Of a stretch of 11,120 nucleotides of DNA, positions 1 to 8,485 are shown one piece after another (position 1 is the first letter of the stretch; each line of letters opens with the position of its first letter). The DNA lies in contig JBBRES010000075.1 of assembly GCA_038202665.1 (NCBI GenBank), forward strand, positions 1-11,120. Direction: 5' to 3'. Under the pieces are notes generated by a model that searched no databases, had not been told where the DNA came from, and worked only from the letters and a program-made list of their open reading frames with translations. A program made the position numbers and the translations under genes. The stretch comes from Kapaibacterium sp038202665. GTDB lineage: Bacteria > Bacteroidota > Ignavibacteria > Kapaibacteriales > Kapaibacteriaceae.

Positions 1-18
1 AAGCAATACAGTACCAGT

Positions 19-3000
19 ATGACGCCAATTGCAATCCTGCACAAACTCCGTAGGTTGTCCTGTGTGAAGAATGTGATTACCATAGCAATGACACTACATC
101 TGTTCTTGCTTCTGTCCGTGCATGTGCACGGACAGAATGCAGGAGCAACATGGATGTTCGGCGAGCGATGCATGATCAAGTTCGCACAGAATGGGATGAT
201 CAAACCCGTTCCGACGCCTATGTTGGGAAGCCCGCTACGGACGATCGAGGGGTGCTCGGTGATTTCTGACTCCTGTTCCGGGGGCGTTGTACTCTTTACC
301 GATGGACGCCGTGTATGGAATAGATATTTTCAGATTATTCCAGGCGCCGAAGACCTTTGCGGCGGGACGTCCTCAGCGCAGAGCGCCGTCATTGTTCCGT
401 TTCCGGGGCATGCAGGGCAGTTCTACATATTTACCGCACCGTCGATTAGCGGAGCGGGCTTTGATCTTACTGACCCGCCGTGTGTTGAGCAAACGTATAA
501 CTATTCGATTGTTGATGCCGATGCGAATGGCGGCTCTGGGCGCATCGTTGCAAAGAATATTCAGTTCACACAAAGTGCCGATGAGCAAATCGCGGCAACA
601 CGTGATGCCTCAGGAACGGGATATTGGATAGTGTGTTTGGAGCCGGCCTTCAGGCGATTCTCTGCCTTTCATCTTGACTCAAACGGCTTTTCTACTACTC
701 CCGTCTACGGCGGCTTGCCTGCCGCTCCCATTTTTGGACCGGGTATAATGAAGATATCTGTGCAGGGCAACAGGATTGCCATTGCCGGAGCTTGGTTCGG
801 TGTGTTGTACGACTTTGACAATGCAACCGGAGTTGTGTCGAACGAGAGGAGCATACAGACGTTGACTCCGTACGTCAAATTCAATGCAGTAGTTCAGACA
901 GGGGTCCCCCCTTATGGCTGTGCATTCTCGCCCGATGGATCCAAGGTGTATTTCGGCACGAATTCACCAGTGAAAGGCGGCAACAAGAATTGCTGGGGCC
1001 TGTATCAATTTGACCTTCGATTGAGTAACTGGGATTCTGTGATCGAAAGCGTCCATCTCGTGTATCTAGATTCCAATCGAAACACACGTAGTCACTTTGG
1101 AGGATCACCCACATTGCAACTGGGCATTGATGGGCGACTGTATGCACTCCTCGAGAATGACATGGATGTTGTTGAGTTTCCAAATGAGCGTGGCAATGCA
1201 TGCCGGTATCAAAAGCAGGTGGTCGTCTACCCATCATCTTGTCGGGCGGGGGCCAGTGGCCCAACGCTCATCGACTCAGATCTTGGCCTACAGCGGCGCG
1301 ATAATTCGTGCAGAGCGCCGTGGATTACCTTTCAAAGCGATACTCTTTGTGAAGGTGAGTCGGTGCAGTATACCGCCTCGGCCGTCAATGGTACAACGGC
1401 ATGGCATTGGGAGTTTCCGGGAGGGACGCCTTCTGTTTCCGATAGTGCAATACCGCCGCGTGTGACGTATCCATTGGCAGGCATGTATGTGGTTCGCGTG
1501 CGCGCCGCCAATAGTGTTGGGTGGGACCAGCAAGAGGATTCTGTTGTGGTGCTTCCTGCACCACGGGTGACGGCCGGCAACGACACGGTGGTTTGCCGCG
1601 GAAGCACAATGCAACTACGAGCGTCGGGTGCAATGCGATACGAGTGGACGTCGAATGCGACGCTCATGAATAGCTCGAGTGCTCGCCCTACTCTCGTTGC
1701 CTTGGCAGACTCGATACGCTGCACGGTGATAGGCACGAACACGTCAGGTTGCTCCGATACGGCCACAATGTTGATCCGTACGAATATCGTTCAGGCTCAA
1801 GCAACTGCCGACACGCTCATCTGCTCCGGGGCTGCCGCCACATTGTCTGTGAAAGGTGGGTCGGCAGTGCTGTGGACACCGTCTCAGTCCTTGAGTTCGG
1901 ACACGGGACGTGTTGTGCGTGCTACACCCACAGCAACGACGCGCTATACTGTCCGTGTTACGGACTCGCTCGGCTGTACCGATACGACATCTGTTGTTGT
2001 CTACGTAGCTCTTCCGCCCAACGTTGTGGCCTACGGTGATACAACAGTCTGTCCGAACATCAACACTCCTGTTTTTGCCACAGGCGCGTTGCGGTATCGC
2101 TGGAGTCCCACATGGGCCGTGGCCAATGCCAATGCAGCCTCGACAACGGCAAGAGTGCCGCAGACAACATTGCTCATTGTAGAAGGTTGGAATGCCGCTG
2201 AGTGTACGTCACGCGATAGTGTGATTATTACCGTTCGAAATGAGGGCACGGTGGGCGCCATGCCGGACACTACGATATGCCAGGGTAGTAGTGTGGCGTT
2301 GCGAGTAATTGATGTGAACGGTCCGATTGAATGGACAACAACATCTTCTCCCACGCCCTTGTCTTCCGAGCGCGAGTTCATTGTGCGCCCAGAGATAACC
2401 ACTTCCTACGTTGTACGGATCACATCCACTACCTGCTCGGATCCGGATACCGTCACCATCTTCGTCACGCCCGAGCAGCACATCACGGCATCACTTGCCG
2501 CTACGATATGCGAGGGCGACAGTGTGTGGCTCTCCGCAACAGGTGGAGCAACGTATCGTTGGTGGCCGGCAGTGGGACTGTCATCACCCACACAAGCGAC
2601 AACGCTGGCACGACCAACAGTGTCAACGACGTACTCCGTAACCGACACCTCTAGGCCTTGTGCAGATACCGCTGCGGTACGCATCGAAGTGCTCGCTCGC
2701 ACAACAAGCACACTCCAGCTTACTCGAGACTCTGTTGCCGCCGGAGATCGGTATGCTCTGAGTCTGCTGCGTAGCGGGCCAATGTTGAATGCATCGGTCA
2801 CTGCAACACTTCTTTTCGACGGGCGACTTGTCAGCATCGACTCCATAGAGAACGCAACTGTTCTATCTCAGACAAACCTCGGTACGCCGAATGCAACTAC
2901 TACCGTTGCCCTCCCGATAGGAGTAAATGCACATACCGTTCACGGCCGCACGTTTGTAACGGAAACCACTGCAACGGATGTGATGCTGGTGGTTGATTCG

Positions 3001-3348
3001 ACTGATGCCTGCTCGCTATGGTCGTTACAGCCAGGACATGTAGCTGTGTATGGATGCAATCTTCCGCTACGCGGCTCTGTCCAACTGGCAAACATCTTCG
3101 TGCGTCCGTACTACGATGCCCACCTGAGGAGCATCGTTGTAGAGGCCACTACCGATACTCCAACCATCCTTAGCCTACAGCTCTTCAACATCATTGGCGA
3201 AACAGTTTCGATTGCAACGCAATACGAATTGCGTTCTGATACTCAATCGAGAATCACGATTCCATTTGCTGATCGCAGCAACGGCATCTACATACTTCAT
3301 CTACGCTACCTTGGTACATCCGGCGACGTACTCTTGTTGGTGTACTGA
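19..3348 (+). CDS. Large secreted PKD/Ig-like repeat protein with a type IX secretion C-terminal tail
   Basis: Predicted surface or secreted protein of 1109 residues. A hydrophobic signal segment lies at about residues 24-38, ending in HVHG before QNAG. Residues about 40-430 (WMFG near the start, then EGCSVISD, LFTDGRRVWN and QSAVIVPFPG) match the N-terminal domain common in Bacteroidota gliding/T9SS-associated surface proteins; it contains CAFSPDGSKVYFG, a propeller-like strand. A PKD domain follows at about 434-515 (WHWEFPGGTP, then VTYPLAGMYVVRVRA). Five Ig-like repeats of roughly 70 residues start near 517, 593, 667, 748 and 825. Most carry a D-T-x-x-C motif at the start and a second Cys near the end, probably a disulfide. 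The last 80 or so residues (LFNIIGE, then NGIYILHL) resemble the T9SS sorting domain. No enzyme motif was seen, so adhesion or matrix binding is inferred. The n-region before the hydrophobic core is long, so an in-frame GTG at 64 or ATG at 88 could be the true start. Confidence 0.85.
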   Translation: MTPIAILHKLRRLSCVKNVITIAMTLHLFLLLSVHVHGQNAGATWMFGERCMIKFAQNGMIKPVPTPMLGSPLRTIEGCSVISDSCSGGVVLFTDGRRVWNRYFQIIPGAEDLCGGTSSAQSAVIVPFPGHAGQFYIFTAPSISGAGFDLTDPPCVEQTYNYSIVDADANGGSGRIVAKNIQFTQSADEQIAATRDASGTGYWIVCLEPAFRRFSAFHLDSNGFSTTPVYGGLPAAPIFGPGIMKISVQGNRIAIAGAWFGVLYDFDNATGVVSNERSIQTLTPYVKFNAVVQTGVPPYGCAFSPDGSKVYFGTNSPVKGGNKNCWGLYQFDLRLSNWDSVIESVHLVYLDSNRNTRSHFGGSPTLQLGIDGRLYALLENDMDVVEFPNERGNACRYQKQVVVYPSSCRAGASGPTLIDSDLGLQRRDNSCRAPWITFQSDTLCEGESVQYTASAVNGTTAWHWEFPGGTPSVSDSAIPPRVTYPLAGMYVVRVRAANSVGWDQQEDSVVVLPAPRVTAGNDTVVCRGSTMQLRASGAMRYEWTSNATLMNSSSARPTLVALADSIRCTVIGTNTSGCSDTATMLIRTNIVQAQATADTLICSGAAATLSVKGGSAVLWTPSQSLSSDTGRVVRATPTATTRYTVRVTDSLGCTDTTSVVVYVALPPNVVAYGDTTVCPNINTPVFATGALRYRWSPTWAVANANAASTTARVPQTTLLIVEGWNAAECTSRDSVIITVRNEGTVGAMPDTTICQGSSVALRVIDVNGPIEWTTTSSPTPLSSEREFIVRPEITTSYVVRITSTTCSDPDTVTIFVTPEQHITASLAATICEGDSVWLSATGGATYRWWPAVGLSSPTQATTLARPTVSTTYSVTDTSRPCADTAAVRIEVLARTTSTLQLTRDSVAAGDRYALSLLRSGPMLNASVTATLLFDGRLVSIDSIENATVLSQTNLGTPNATTTVALPIGVNAHTVHGRTFVTETTATDVMLVVDSTDACSLWSLQPGHVAVYGCNLPLRGSVQLANIFVRPYYDAHLRSIVVEATTDTPTILSLQLFNIIGETVSIATQYELRSDTQSRITIPFADRSNGIYILHLRYLGTSGDVLLLVY

Positions 3349-3417
3349 TTGTGATAATCACTCATCGTTGTGGTGTTGCACTGTTTCAATTCCAATTGAG
3401 ATTGCCGTCATGAATCA

Positions 3418-3462
3418 GAAAGCAGGCCGACTCTCTTACCTAGTTGAGAGTCGGCCGCTTTC
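3418..3462. terminator. Terminator-like hairpin after the secreted protein gene, possibly bidirectional
   Basis: The arm GAAAGC (3418-3423) pairs with GCTTTC (3457-3462), and GGCCGACTCTC (3425-3435) pairs with GAGAGTCGGCC (3446-3456). This gives a 17-bp perfect stem with one bulged A at 3424 and a 10-base loop. It lies 70 bases after the stop of the secreted protein. There is no clean T-run on either side, so intrinsic termination is inferred from the stem strength. If the minus-strand gene at 3568-3777 is real, the hairpin separates two convergent genes and could serve both. Confidence 0.6.
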
Positions 3463-3567
3463 GTCTATTGTACTGCCGTTCGAAGTTGCGAAAGAGGGGA
3501 ATGGAACGTACAAGTCTTCGAACGACAGCACTGCCGAGCGTACTCCCAGCGTGTTTTCTCTTTGCCT

Positions 3568-3777
3568 TCAGTTACTAGAACCTCGATCTACGATCTCTAC
3601 AAATGATACTTGAGGGAGATACACGTCTGTCACTATCCGCATGCTTGTTGTATCAGCTGACACATGCAGTACGCTTTCACTATTCAATGCGGCAATAGTT
3701 GTGAATCCATCTGTGGTATAAGTCTGCTGTGTGTTCAGCAGACCTAGATAGAGCAGAATTGCAATTAGTACGTCCAT
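3568..3777 (-). CDS. Possible small secreted or membrane-anchored protein, 69 residues
   Basis: The minus-strand frame starts with MDVLIAILLYLGLL, a hydrophobic stretch that could be a short signal peptide or membrane anchor, although it lacks the usual early Lys or Arg. A GGGGGA run sits 6 bases upstream of the ATG on the minus strand and resembles a Shine-Dalgarno site. The rest (for example SVLHVSADTTSMRIVTDVYL) has plausible beta-strand character with no known motif. The frame reopens after its TGA for another 43 codons (3439-3567), so the gene may be a truncated form of a longer protein. No family is recognised. It could still be a chance frame, since the gap has no other coding evidence. 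Confidence 0.35.
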   Translation of the reverse strand: MDVLIAILLYLGLLNTQQTYTTDGFTTIAALNSESVLHVSADTTSMRIVTDVYLPQVSFVEIVDRGSSN

Positions 3778-3892
3778 TGTCGATCCCCCGTTCGATGTTT
3801 CTCGTTGAGCTGTACGTTCTAGAGCGAAACTCGCAACAAGGGAATGGGCGTCATGGGTCAGATGTGACGATTCTCAGACATACATTTTTGGA

Positions 3893-3900
3893 TAGTTTTG
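3893..3900 (+). promoter_or_regulatory. TAnnTTTG promoter box 4 bases before the start codon at 3905
   Basis: TAGTTTTG fits the Bacteroidota -7 consensus TAnnTTTG exactly. Only CGGC separates it from the ATG. A weak -33 candidate, TTC at 3871-3873, lies 19 bases upstream instead of the consensus TTG. The geometry puts the expected transcription start on or beside the ATG. Confidence 0.6.
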
Positions 3901-3904
3901 CGGC

Positions 3905-5416
3905 ATGGCCTCATTCTCTCGAAAGCAAGCAGTCTCCGACCTCATCACCCTTATTCGCGAGCGTTCTGCGGATGGATCGGTTGCTATCGAGAATGCACTC
4001 GGAACGCAAACAACACTTCGGAGAGCAACACAAAGAATCCTCTCAAGCACAGACCATAAGGAGATGAGTGGCAGCGACGAGCGCGCACTTTCTCGTGCAT
4101 TTGAACAGTTACTGTCCGCCGCCGTGACTATCGATGTCGGTCCGCCATTTGATTCAAGGCCTTGGACGGACACGTTCCGATCTATGAGGGACATGCTTGC
4201 CGCACGCGTACTCATTGCATACGGATACAGACATCCGGCGCAGCACGTAATCGTCCGCCTTTTAGCAAGAGCGCGCAAGGCACAGCTTACATCGATCGAG
4301 ATAATGTGCCTGTTTCAGATTCGCATGTTTGTGTCGTTGCAGGGGAAGCTCAACGAAGTACAAAAACTATCCGCAGAAATCAGCTCTCTTGTGCACATAG
4401 AAGCACTCGAGTTGGAAGCCGAGGGTTGGGAAGACATAGCAACTGCCCTCGTTGCCAACAAGCGTATCTCGCACCCATCGAGTATTCGACGGATCGAGAA
4501 CATGGACCGAAAGGCAGAGACTCTTCGAAAGAACTACGACAGGTGGGTCTTCCATGCTACTGCGTTTCGACTTCGTGGCCGTGCCATGCAATTGCGCAAC
4601 GATTGGCACGGAGCACTTGCTGTTTGTGACGAGGCTGTTGTGTACTACCAGACGCATCCTGAGTTTTCATCGCCATCGCGGTTAGGGGAATTTGTCTTTC
4701 GCTCTATGGTGTGCCTTACGAAGTTGAATGACCTCGAAGGTGCAAGACGACGGGCAGATGTCGTGCGTCCACTCCTAGCACAGAACACCGCCATGTGGAT
4801 TATCGTTCTAGAGTACCTCTTTCATTTGGCTATGCGTGCCGCTGATCTTCCCTTGGCTGCAGAAGTGTGCGCAGAAGCACGACCACATCACGCTCGAGCG
4901 TACACGCACGTCCGCCGGGAGCGTTGGAAGTTCCGTGAGGTGCTTCTTTCGACTCTCGTCCAACTCTCTGCAGCAGACATTCCCCAAGTAGAATCACACA
5001 TCGGTTCTACGAAGTACTATCTCAACAATGTCGAAAAGCGCATGCCGAGTGTGTCCGCCGACAAGCAAGGGATGAATGCTCAACTACTCTATGCCAAGTT
5101 CCTCTTCTATCTCAATTCAAAACGCTACTCCGATGCTGTTGAGCTTCGTGAAAGCATAGGGTTGTATGTCAAGCGCCATCTTCTTGGTGCGGCGTCGCAG
5201 CGAACAGCAACGTTCATGCGGATGCTGATGAGAGTCCCCACGAACGACTTCGATGCAGACGCATGTGAGAAGGCCTGTGAACATTTTGAGAACCGGCTTC
5301 TGCACACCTTGCCTGCCGGCAATGACGAAGCCGAACTCATTCCCTACCACATACTGTGGCAAGCCGTCCTTAGTGTCTTGAGACGCAATGCCACCGATAC
5401 GCGCCGCCGTCGATAA
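3905..5416 (+). CDS. Hypothetical all-helical protein with TPR-like architecture, 503 residues
   Basis: I do not recognise the family. The sequence is rich in Ala, Leu, Arg and Glu, has no signal peptide or membrane segment, and reads as a string of amphipathic helices, so it is probably cytoplasmic. Stretches such as RLRGRAMQLRNDWHGALAVCDEAVVYY (about residues 220-246) and FLFYLNSKRYSDAVELRESI (about 400-419) look like tetratricopeptide helix pairs, with the small-residue and aromatic spacing of TPRs. It ends in a basic tail, RRNATDTRRRR. Scaffold or protein-interaction roles are inferred from fold type only. The ATG was chosen because a promoter box lies 4 bases upstream. Its stop is 8 bases before hrpB, so the two are probably co-transcribed, but nothing in the sequence ties it to RNA or DNA processing. 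Confidence 0.75.
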   Translation: MASFSRKQAVSDLITLIRERSADGSVAIENALGTQTTLRRATQRILSSTDHKEMSGSDERALSRAFEQLLSAAVTIDVGPPFDSRPWTDTFRSMRDMLAARVLIAYGYRHPAQHVIVRLLARARKAQLTSIEIMCLFQIRMFVSLQGKLNEVQKLSAEISSLVHIEALELEAEGWEDIATALVANKRISHPSSIRRIENMDRKAETLRKNYDRWVFHATAFRLRGRAMQLRNDWHGALAVCDEAVVYYQTHPEFSSPSRLGEFVFRSMVCLTKLNDLEGARRRADVVRPLLAQNTAMWIIVLEYLFHLAMRAADLPLAAEVCAEARPHHARAYTHVRRERWKFREVLLSTLVQLSAADIPQVESHIGSTKYYLNNVEKRMPSVSADKQGMNAQLLYAKFLFYLNSKRYSDAVELRESIGLYVKRHLLGAASQRTATFMRMLMRVPTNDFDADACEKACEHFENRLLHTLPAGNDEAELIPYHILWQAVLSVLRRNATDTRRRR

Positions 5417-5424
5417 ATTGCACG

Positions 5425-7911
5425 ATGTCCCTTCCACCCCTTCCCTCCTTACCTATCCTTGACGTTGTTGACGTGATTGCTGAGCGACTGCAACGCGATC
5501 ACCTCTGCATGGTGGAAGCGCCGCCCGGTGCGGGAAAGACCACGCTGTTACCGTTGGCATTGCTGGATTTGGCATGGATGAAGGGCGGCAAGGTGCTGAT
5601 GTTGGAACCGCGCAGACTTGCAGCGAAATCTGCTGCTCGTCGTATGGCATCGCTTCTTGGAGAGCGGGTGGGCGACACGGTTGGATACCGCATGCGCAAC
5701 GAAACAGTCGTGAGTGCGCGAACGCGAATTGAAGTAGTGACCGATGGAACACTGCAACGACTGTTGCATGATGATCCGTCGCTCGACGGCGTATCTCTCG
5801 TGATCTTTGATGAGTTTCATGAACGATCACTCCAGGCCGATGTAGGGCTGGCGCTGACGATGATGGTGCGCTCGGTGATGCGACCCGACTTGAACGTTCT
5901 TGTGATGAGTGCAACACTGCAACACTTGGAAGGATTGCCAGAGGTATTGGGTACGACTTCCGCGGATATCGTTCGATCGGTTGGGCGTGCATATTCCATC
6001 GACGTGCAATACTCCCCTACTTCTGTGCGACGTGAAGATCTCTTTACAACACTTCGCACAACGATCTCCAAAGCACTTCAACTTCATGAAGGCGACGTGC
6101 TGGTGTTTCTGCCGGGAAGAAGCGAGATCCGGCGCGTGCGTGAAGGACTCGTTGTTCCGGATGGTGTAGAGGTACACGAGCTTCATGGACTGCAATCGGC
6201 AGAAGATCAAGATCAAGCGGTGCAGCCGTCGCGGTGTGGGATTCGACGTGTGATTCTGTCGACGTCGATCGCAGAGACCTCGTTAACAATCGACGGTGTG
6301 CGTGTTGTGATCGACAGCGGCCTCTCACGAGAGCCACGGTTCGATCTTCGCAGTGGGATGACGCAGCTTGTTACTGTGAGTGTCTCTGCCGATGCGGCCA
6401 CGCAACGTGCAGGTAGATCGGGTCGTACAGCCGACGGTGTGTGTTATCGGTTGTGGACCAAGCCAGAGCACGACCTGCTTCCTGCTCGGCGTATGCCCGA
6501 GATCTTGAGCGCCGATCTTGCTCCGCTCGTTCTTGAATGCGCCTCGTGGAATATTCGATCGCTCAGCGAACTGTCGTGGGTAGACACACCTCCACGCGCA
6601 CACGTAGACCAAGCTCGTGAACTGCTCTTAGACCTTGAGGCCATCGACCACGATGGTGCAATCACCGACCACGGCAAGCTCCTTGCCACCATGGGCCTTC
6701 ACCCTCGCATGGCGCACATGCTCACGGTTGCTCGCACGCTTGGCATTGCAGCGACGGCTGTCGATCTGGTAGCGCTGTTGGGCGAGAAGGATGTGCTTCG
6801 CACAACTGCAGACGCCGACATTCAGCGCAGACTGGCTGTGCTGCGCGGCATGCACGATGCGGACGCGTCGTCGCACGATGTGCGTGCAGCGCGACTACGC
6901 GCACAACACATGCATGCGCGTATGCATACCACACAACCCTCTTCGACTTCGTACGATGCACACGCAGTGGCTCGATGCATTGCACTCGCCTATCCGGATA
7001 GGATTGCCCAACGGGTGCGCGAGGGCTCGGGCGTATATCAACTGCGACACGGTCGCACTGCGCGACTGTTTGGCGACGATGCCTTGCAGACTGCCGCGTG
7101 GCTCGCTATTGCAGATGTAGATGGCGCCTCGAACAATCTTGTCATTCGTGCTGCGGTGGCAGTAGCACAAGCGGATGTGGAAGCGATGTTTGCCGATCAT
7201 ATCACAACGAAGATCACGTGCACGTTTGATGAAGAGCGAGAGGCCGTTGTTGCACTGCGCATTCGCATGCTCGATGCGTTGCAACTCTCCGAACAACCGC
7301 TACGCGATGCGCCACAAGCAGACATTGCGCGTGAGCTCTGCCGAGTGATTGCAGAGAGATCGTTGCGCGATCTTCCCTGGACGTCGCACTGTGAGCAGTA
7401 CATCGATCGTGTGGAGTGTTTTCGAACGATGGGTCACATGTCCGACGTCCCGGCCATGAACCGAACGGCGCTTGGGGAATCTGCCCAAGAGTGGCTTGTA
7501 CCGCACGTGCTGGGTCGGCATCGGTTGCGCGACGTGCAATCCCTTGACCTTGCCGCCATCCTCCACAACATGCTTTCGTGGGAGCAGCGGCAACAGCTCG
7601 ACAAAGCCGTTCCAACCATGTATCGATTGCCACGCAATCGGAATGTGGCCATCGACTATTCTAATCCGATGCAACCGTTTGTAGCGGCGCGATTGCAAGA
7701 TCTTTTTGGAGTAGATGTTACGCCAAGTGTGCTTCACGGTAGACTTCCACTTACGGTACATCTCCTCTCTCCCGCGGGACGTCCACTGCAGGTAACACAA
7801 GATCTCGCTGGTTTTTGGCGAGGTTCATACGCCGATGTGCGAAAAGAAATGCGCGGTCGATATCCAAAACACAAATGGCCCGAAAAGCCGTGGGAAGAGT
7901 ATCATGAGTGA
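5425..7911 (+). CDS. hrpB: ATP-dependent RNA helicase HrpB (DEAH family)
   Basis: A superfamily 2 DEAH/RHA-type helicase of 828 residues, close to the roughly 810 of E. coli HrpB. Visible motifs are Walker A APPGAGKTT (residues 32-40), motif Ia EPRRLAAKSAARRMA (61-75), motif Ib TDGTLQRLL (106-114), motif II DEFH (129-132), motif III SAT (162-164), STSIAETSLTIDGV (about 279-292) and motif VI QRAGRSGR (327-334). The winged-helix, ratchet and HrpB-specific C-terminal domains follow, ending in YPKHKWPEKPW, the HrpB tail signature. Family members are NTP-driven nucleic-acid helicases; the physiological substrate of HrpB is poorly defined in most bacteria. Motif II reads DEFH, a variant common in HrpB. 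Position 5425 gives the usual short N-terminus before Walker A. No Shine-Dalgarno site is visible. Its last 8 bases overlap tag. Confidence 0.96.
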   Translation: MSLPPLPSLPILDVVDVIAERLQRDHLCMVEAPPGAGKTTLLPLALLDLAWMKGGKVLMLEPRRLAAKSAARRMASLLGERVGDTVGYRMRNETVVSARTRIEVVTDGTLQRLLHDDPSLDGVSLVIFDEFHERSLQADVGLALTMMVRSVMRPDLNVLVMSATLQHLEGLPEVLGTTSADIVRSVGRAYSIDVQYSPTSVRREDLFTTLRTTISKALQLHEGDVLVFLPGRSEIRRVREGLVVPDGVEVHELHGLQSAEDQDQAVQPSRCGIRRVILSTSIAETSLTIDGVRVVIDSGLSREPRFDLRSGMTQLVTVSVSADAATQRAGRSGRTADGVCYRLWTKPEHDLLPARRMPEILSADLAPLVLECASWNIRSLSELSWVDTPPRAHVDQARELLLDLEAIDHDGAITDHGKLLATMGLHPRMAHMLTVARTLGIAATAVDLVALLGEKDVLRTTADADIQRRLAVLRGMHDADASSHDVRAARLRAQHMHARMHTTQPSSTSYDAHAVARCIALAYPDRIAQRVREGSGVYQLRHGRTARLFGDDALQTAAWLAIADVDGASNNLVIRAAVAVAQADVEAMFADHITTKITCTFDEEREAVVALRIRMLDALQLSEQPLRDAPQADIARELCRVIAERSLRDLPWTSHCEQYIDRVECFRTMGHMSDVPAMNRTALGESAQEWLVPHVLGRHRLRDVQSLDLAAILHNMLSWEQRQQLDKAVPTMYRLPRNRNVAIDYSNPMQPFVAARLQDLFGVDVTPSVLHGRLPLTVHLLSPAGRPLQVTQDLAGFWRGSYADVRKEMRGRYPKHKWPEKPWEEYHE

Positions 7912-8467
7912 AACGAACATCGCACGTTGTGCATGGTGTGGAACCGATCCTCTCTACATCACCTATCACGATGAAGAGTGGGGCAGACCTTCACACGACG
8001 ATCATCATTTGTTTGAGATGATCTGTTTGGAAGGTGCACAAGCAGGACTCAGTTGGATTACCATTCTGCGTAAGCGCGAGAACTACCGTCAGGCCTTCGA
8101 CAACTTCGACGCACAACTCATCAGCACGTACACGCAGGAGCGCATAGAAGAGTTGATGCAGAACGCAGGCATTGTTCGCAACAACCTCAAAGTGCGTGGC
8201 TTTGTGAAGAACGCGCGTGCGTTTCTGGCCGTGCAGGAGGAGTTCGGATCGTTCGATGCCTATCTGTGGAAATTCGTCAACAACACACCCGTCGTAAACC
8301 GCCCTGCCACCCTACGCGACATTCCTACTACCTCTGCCGAGAGTGATGCGATGAGCAAGGATCTCAAGAAACGGGGCTTTACGTTTGTGGGCTCAACCAT
8401 CTGCTATGCCTTCATGCAGGCCGTTGGTATGGTGGATGATCACACGAAGGACTGTTGGCGGGCCTGA
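7904..8467 (+). CDS. tag: DNA-3-methyladenine glycosylase I (Tag)
   Basis: A base-excision repair enzyme that removes 3-methyladenine from alkylated DNA in the cytoplasm. The 187-residue product matches the length of E. coli Tag. Aligned by eye, it keeps the zinc ligands Cys9, His22, His180 and Cys184 (E. coli Cys4, His17, His175, Cys179), the base-pocket tyrosines Tyr18 and Tyr21 in DPLYITYHDEEWG, and the catalytic Glu43 in MICLEGAQAGLSW (E. coli Glu38). KKRGFTFVGSTICYAFMQA is the conserved C-terminal block. The open frame extends upstream to 7835, but family alignment and a purine-rich GGAAGAG at 7893-7899 support the ATG at 7904. It overlaps the end of hrpB by 8 bases, indicating translational coupling in one operon. 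Confidence 0.96.
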   Translation: MSETNIARCAWCGTDPLYITYHDEEWGRPSHDDHHLFEMICLEGAQAGLSWITILRKRENYRQAFDNFDAQLISTYTQERIEELMQNAGIVRNNLKVRGFVKNARAFLAVQEEFGSFDAYLWKFVNNTPVVNRPATLRDIPTTSAESDAMSKDLKKRGFTFVGSTICYAFMQAVGMVDDHTKDCWRA

Positions 8468-8473
8468 GCCACC

Positions 8474-8481
8474 TATCTTTG
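8474..8481 (+). promoter_or_regulatory. TAnnTTTG promoter box 4 bases before the start codon at 8486
   Basis: TATCTTTG matches the TAnnTTTG consensus. CTGT separates it from the ATG. A TTG at 8455-8457, inside the end of tag, lies 16 bases upstream, just short of the usual 17-23 spacing, and could serve as the -33 element. It suggests the divisome/kinase pair has its own promoter despite the 18-base gap to tag. Confidence 0.6.
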
Positions 8482-8485
8482 CTGT

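Larger units (their letters stand above)
3349..3904. other. Intergenic region of 556 bases with a hairpin and a possible minus-strand small gene
   Basis: No confident protein gene lies here. It holds a terminator-like hairpin at 3418-3462, an open minus-strand frame at 3568-3777 with a good ribosome binding site, a second perfect small hairpin at 3722-3743, and a TAnnTTTG promoter box at 3893-3900. Plus-strand frames crossing it have no recognisable protein features and run through the hairpin. Confidence 0.7.

Noticed and set aside
3349..3375. Short inverted repeat around GTGATAATCAC after the secreted protein stop
   Set aside because: The arms are only 5 bases long and easily arise by chance; the much stronger hairpin at 3418-3462 is the better terminator candidate.
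3194..3613. 139-residue plus-strand frame across the end of the secreted protein gene and the gap
   Set aside because: It overlaps the real gene out of frame, passes through the hairpin, and has no recognisable domain.
3729..4067. 112-residue plus-strand frame before and into the 3905 gene
   Set aside because: It overlaps the 503-residue gene out of frame and crosses the promoter box at 3893.
6044..6337. Many 60-180-residue minus-strand frames inside hrpB
   Set aside because: They are shadow frames in a gene with moderately high GC; hrpB itself is strongly supported by its helicase motifs.
7835..7903. Longer N-terminus for Tag
   Set aside because: It lies wholly inside hrpB, and the extra 23 residues have no counterpart in the Tag family; the ATG at 7904 gives the standard length.
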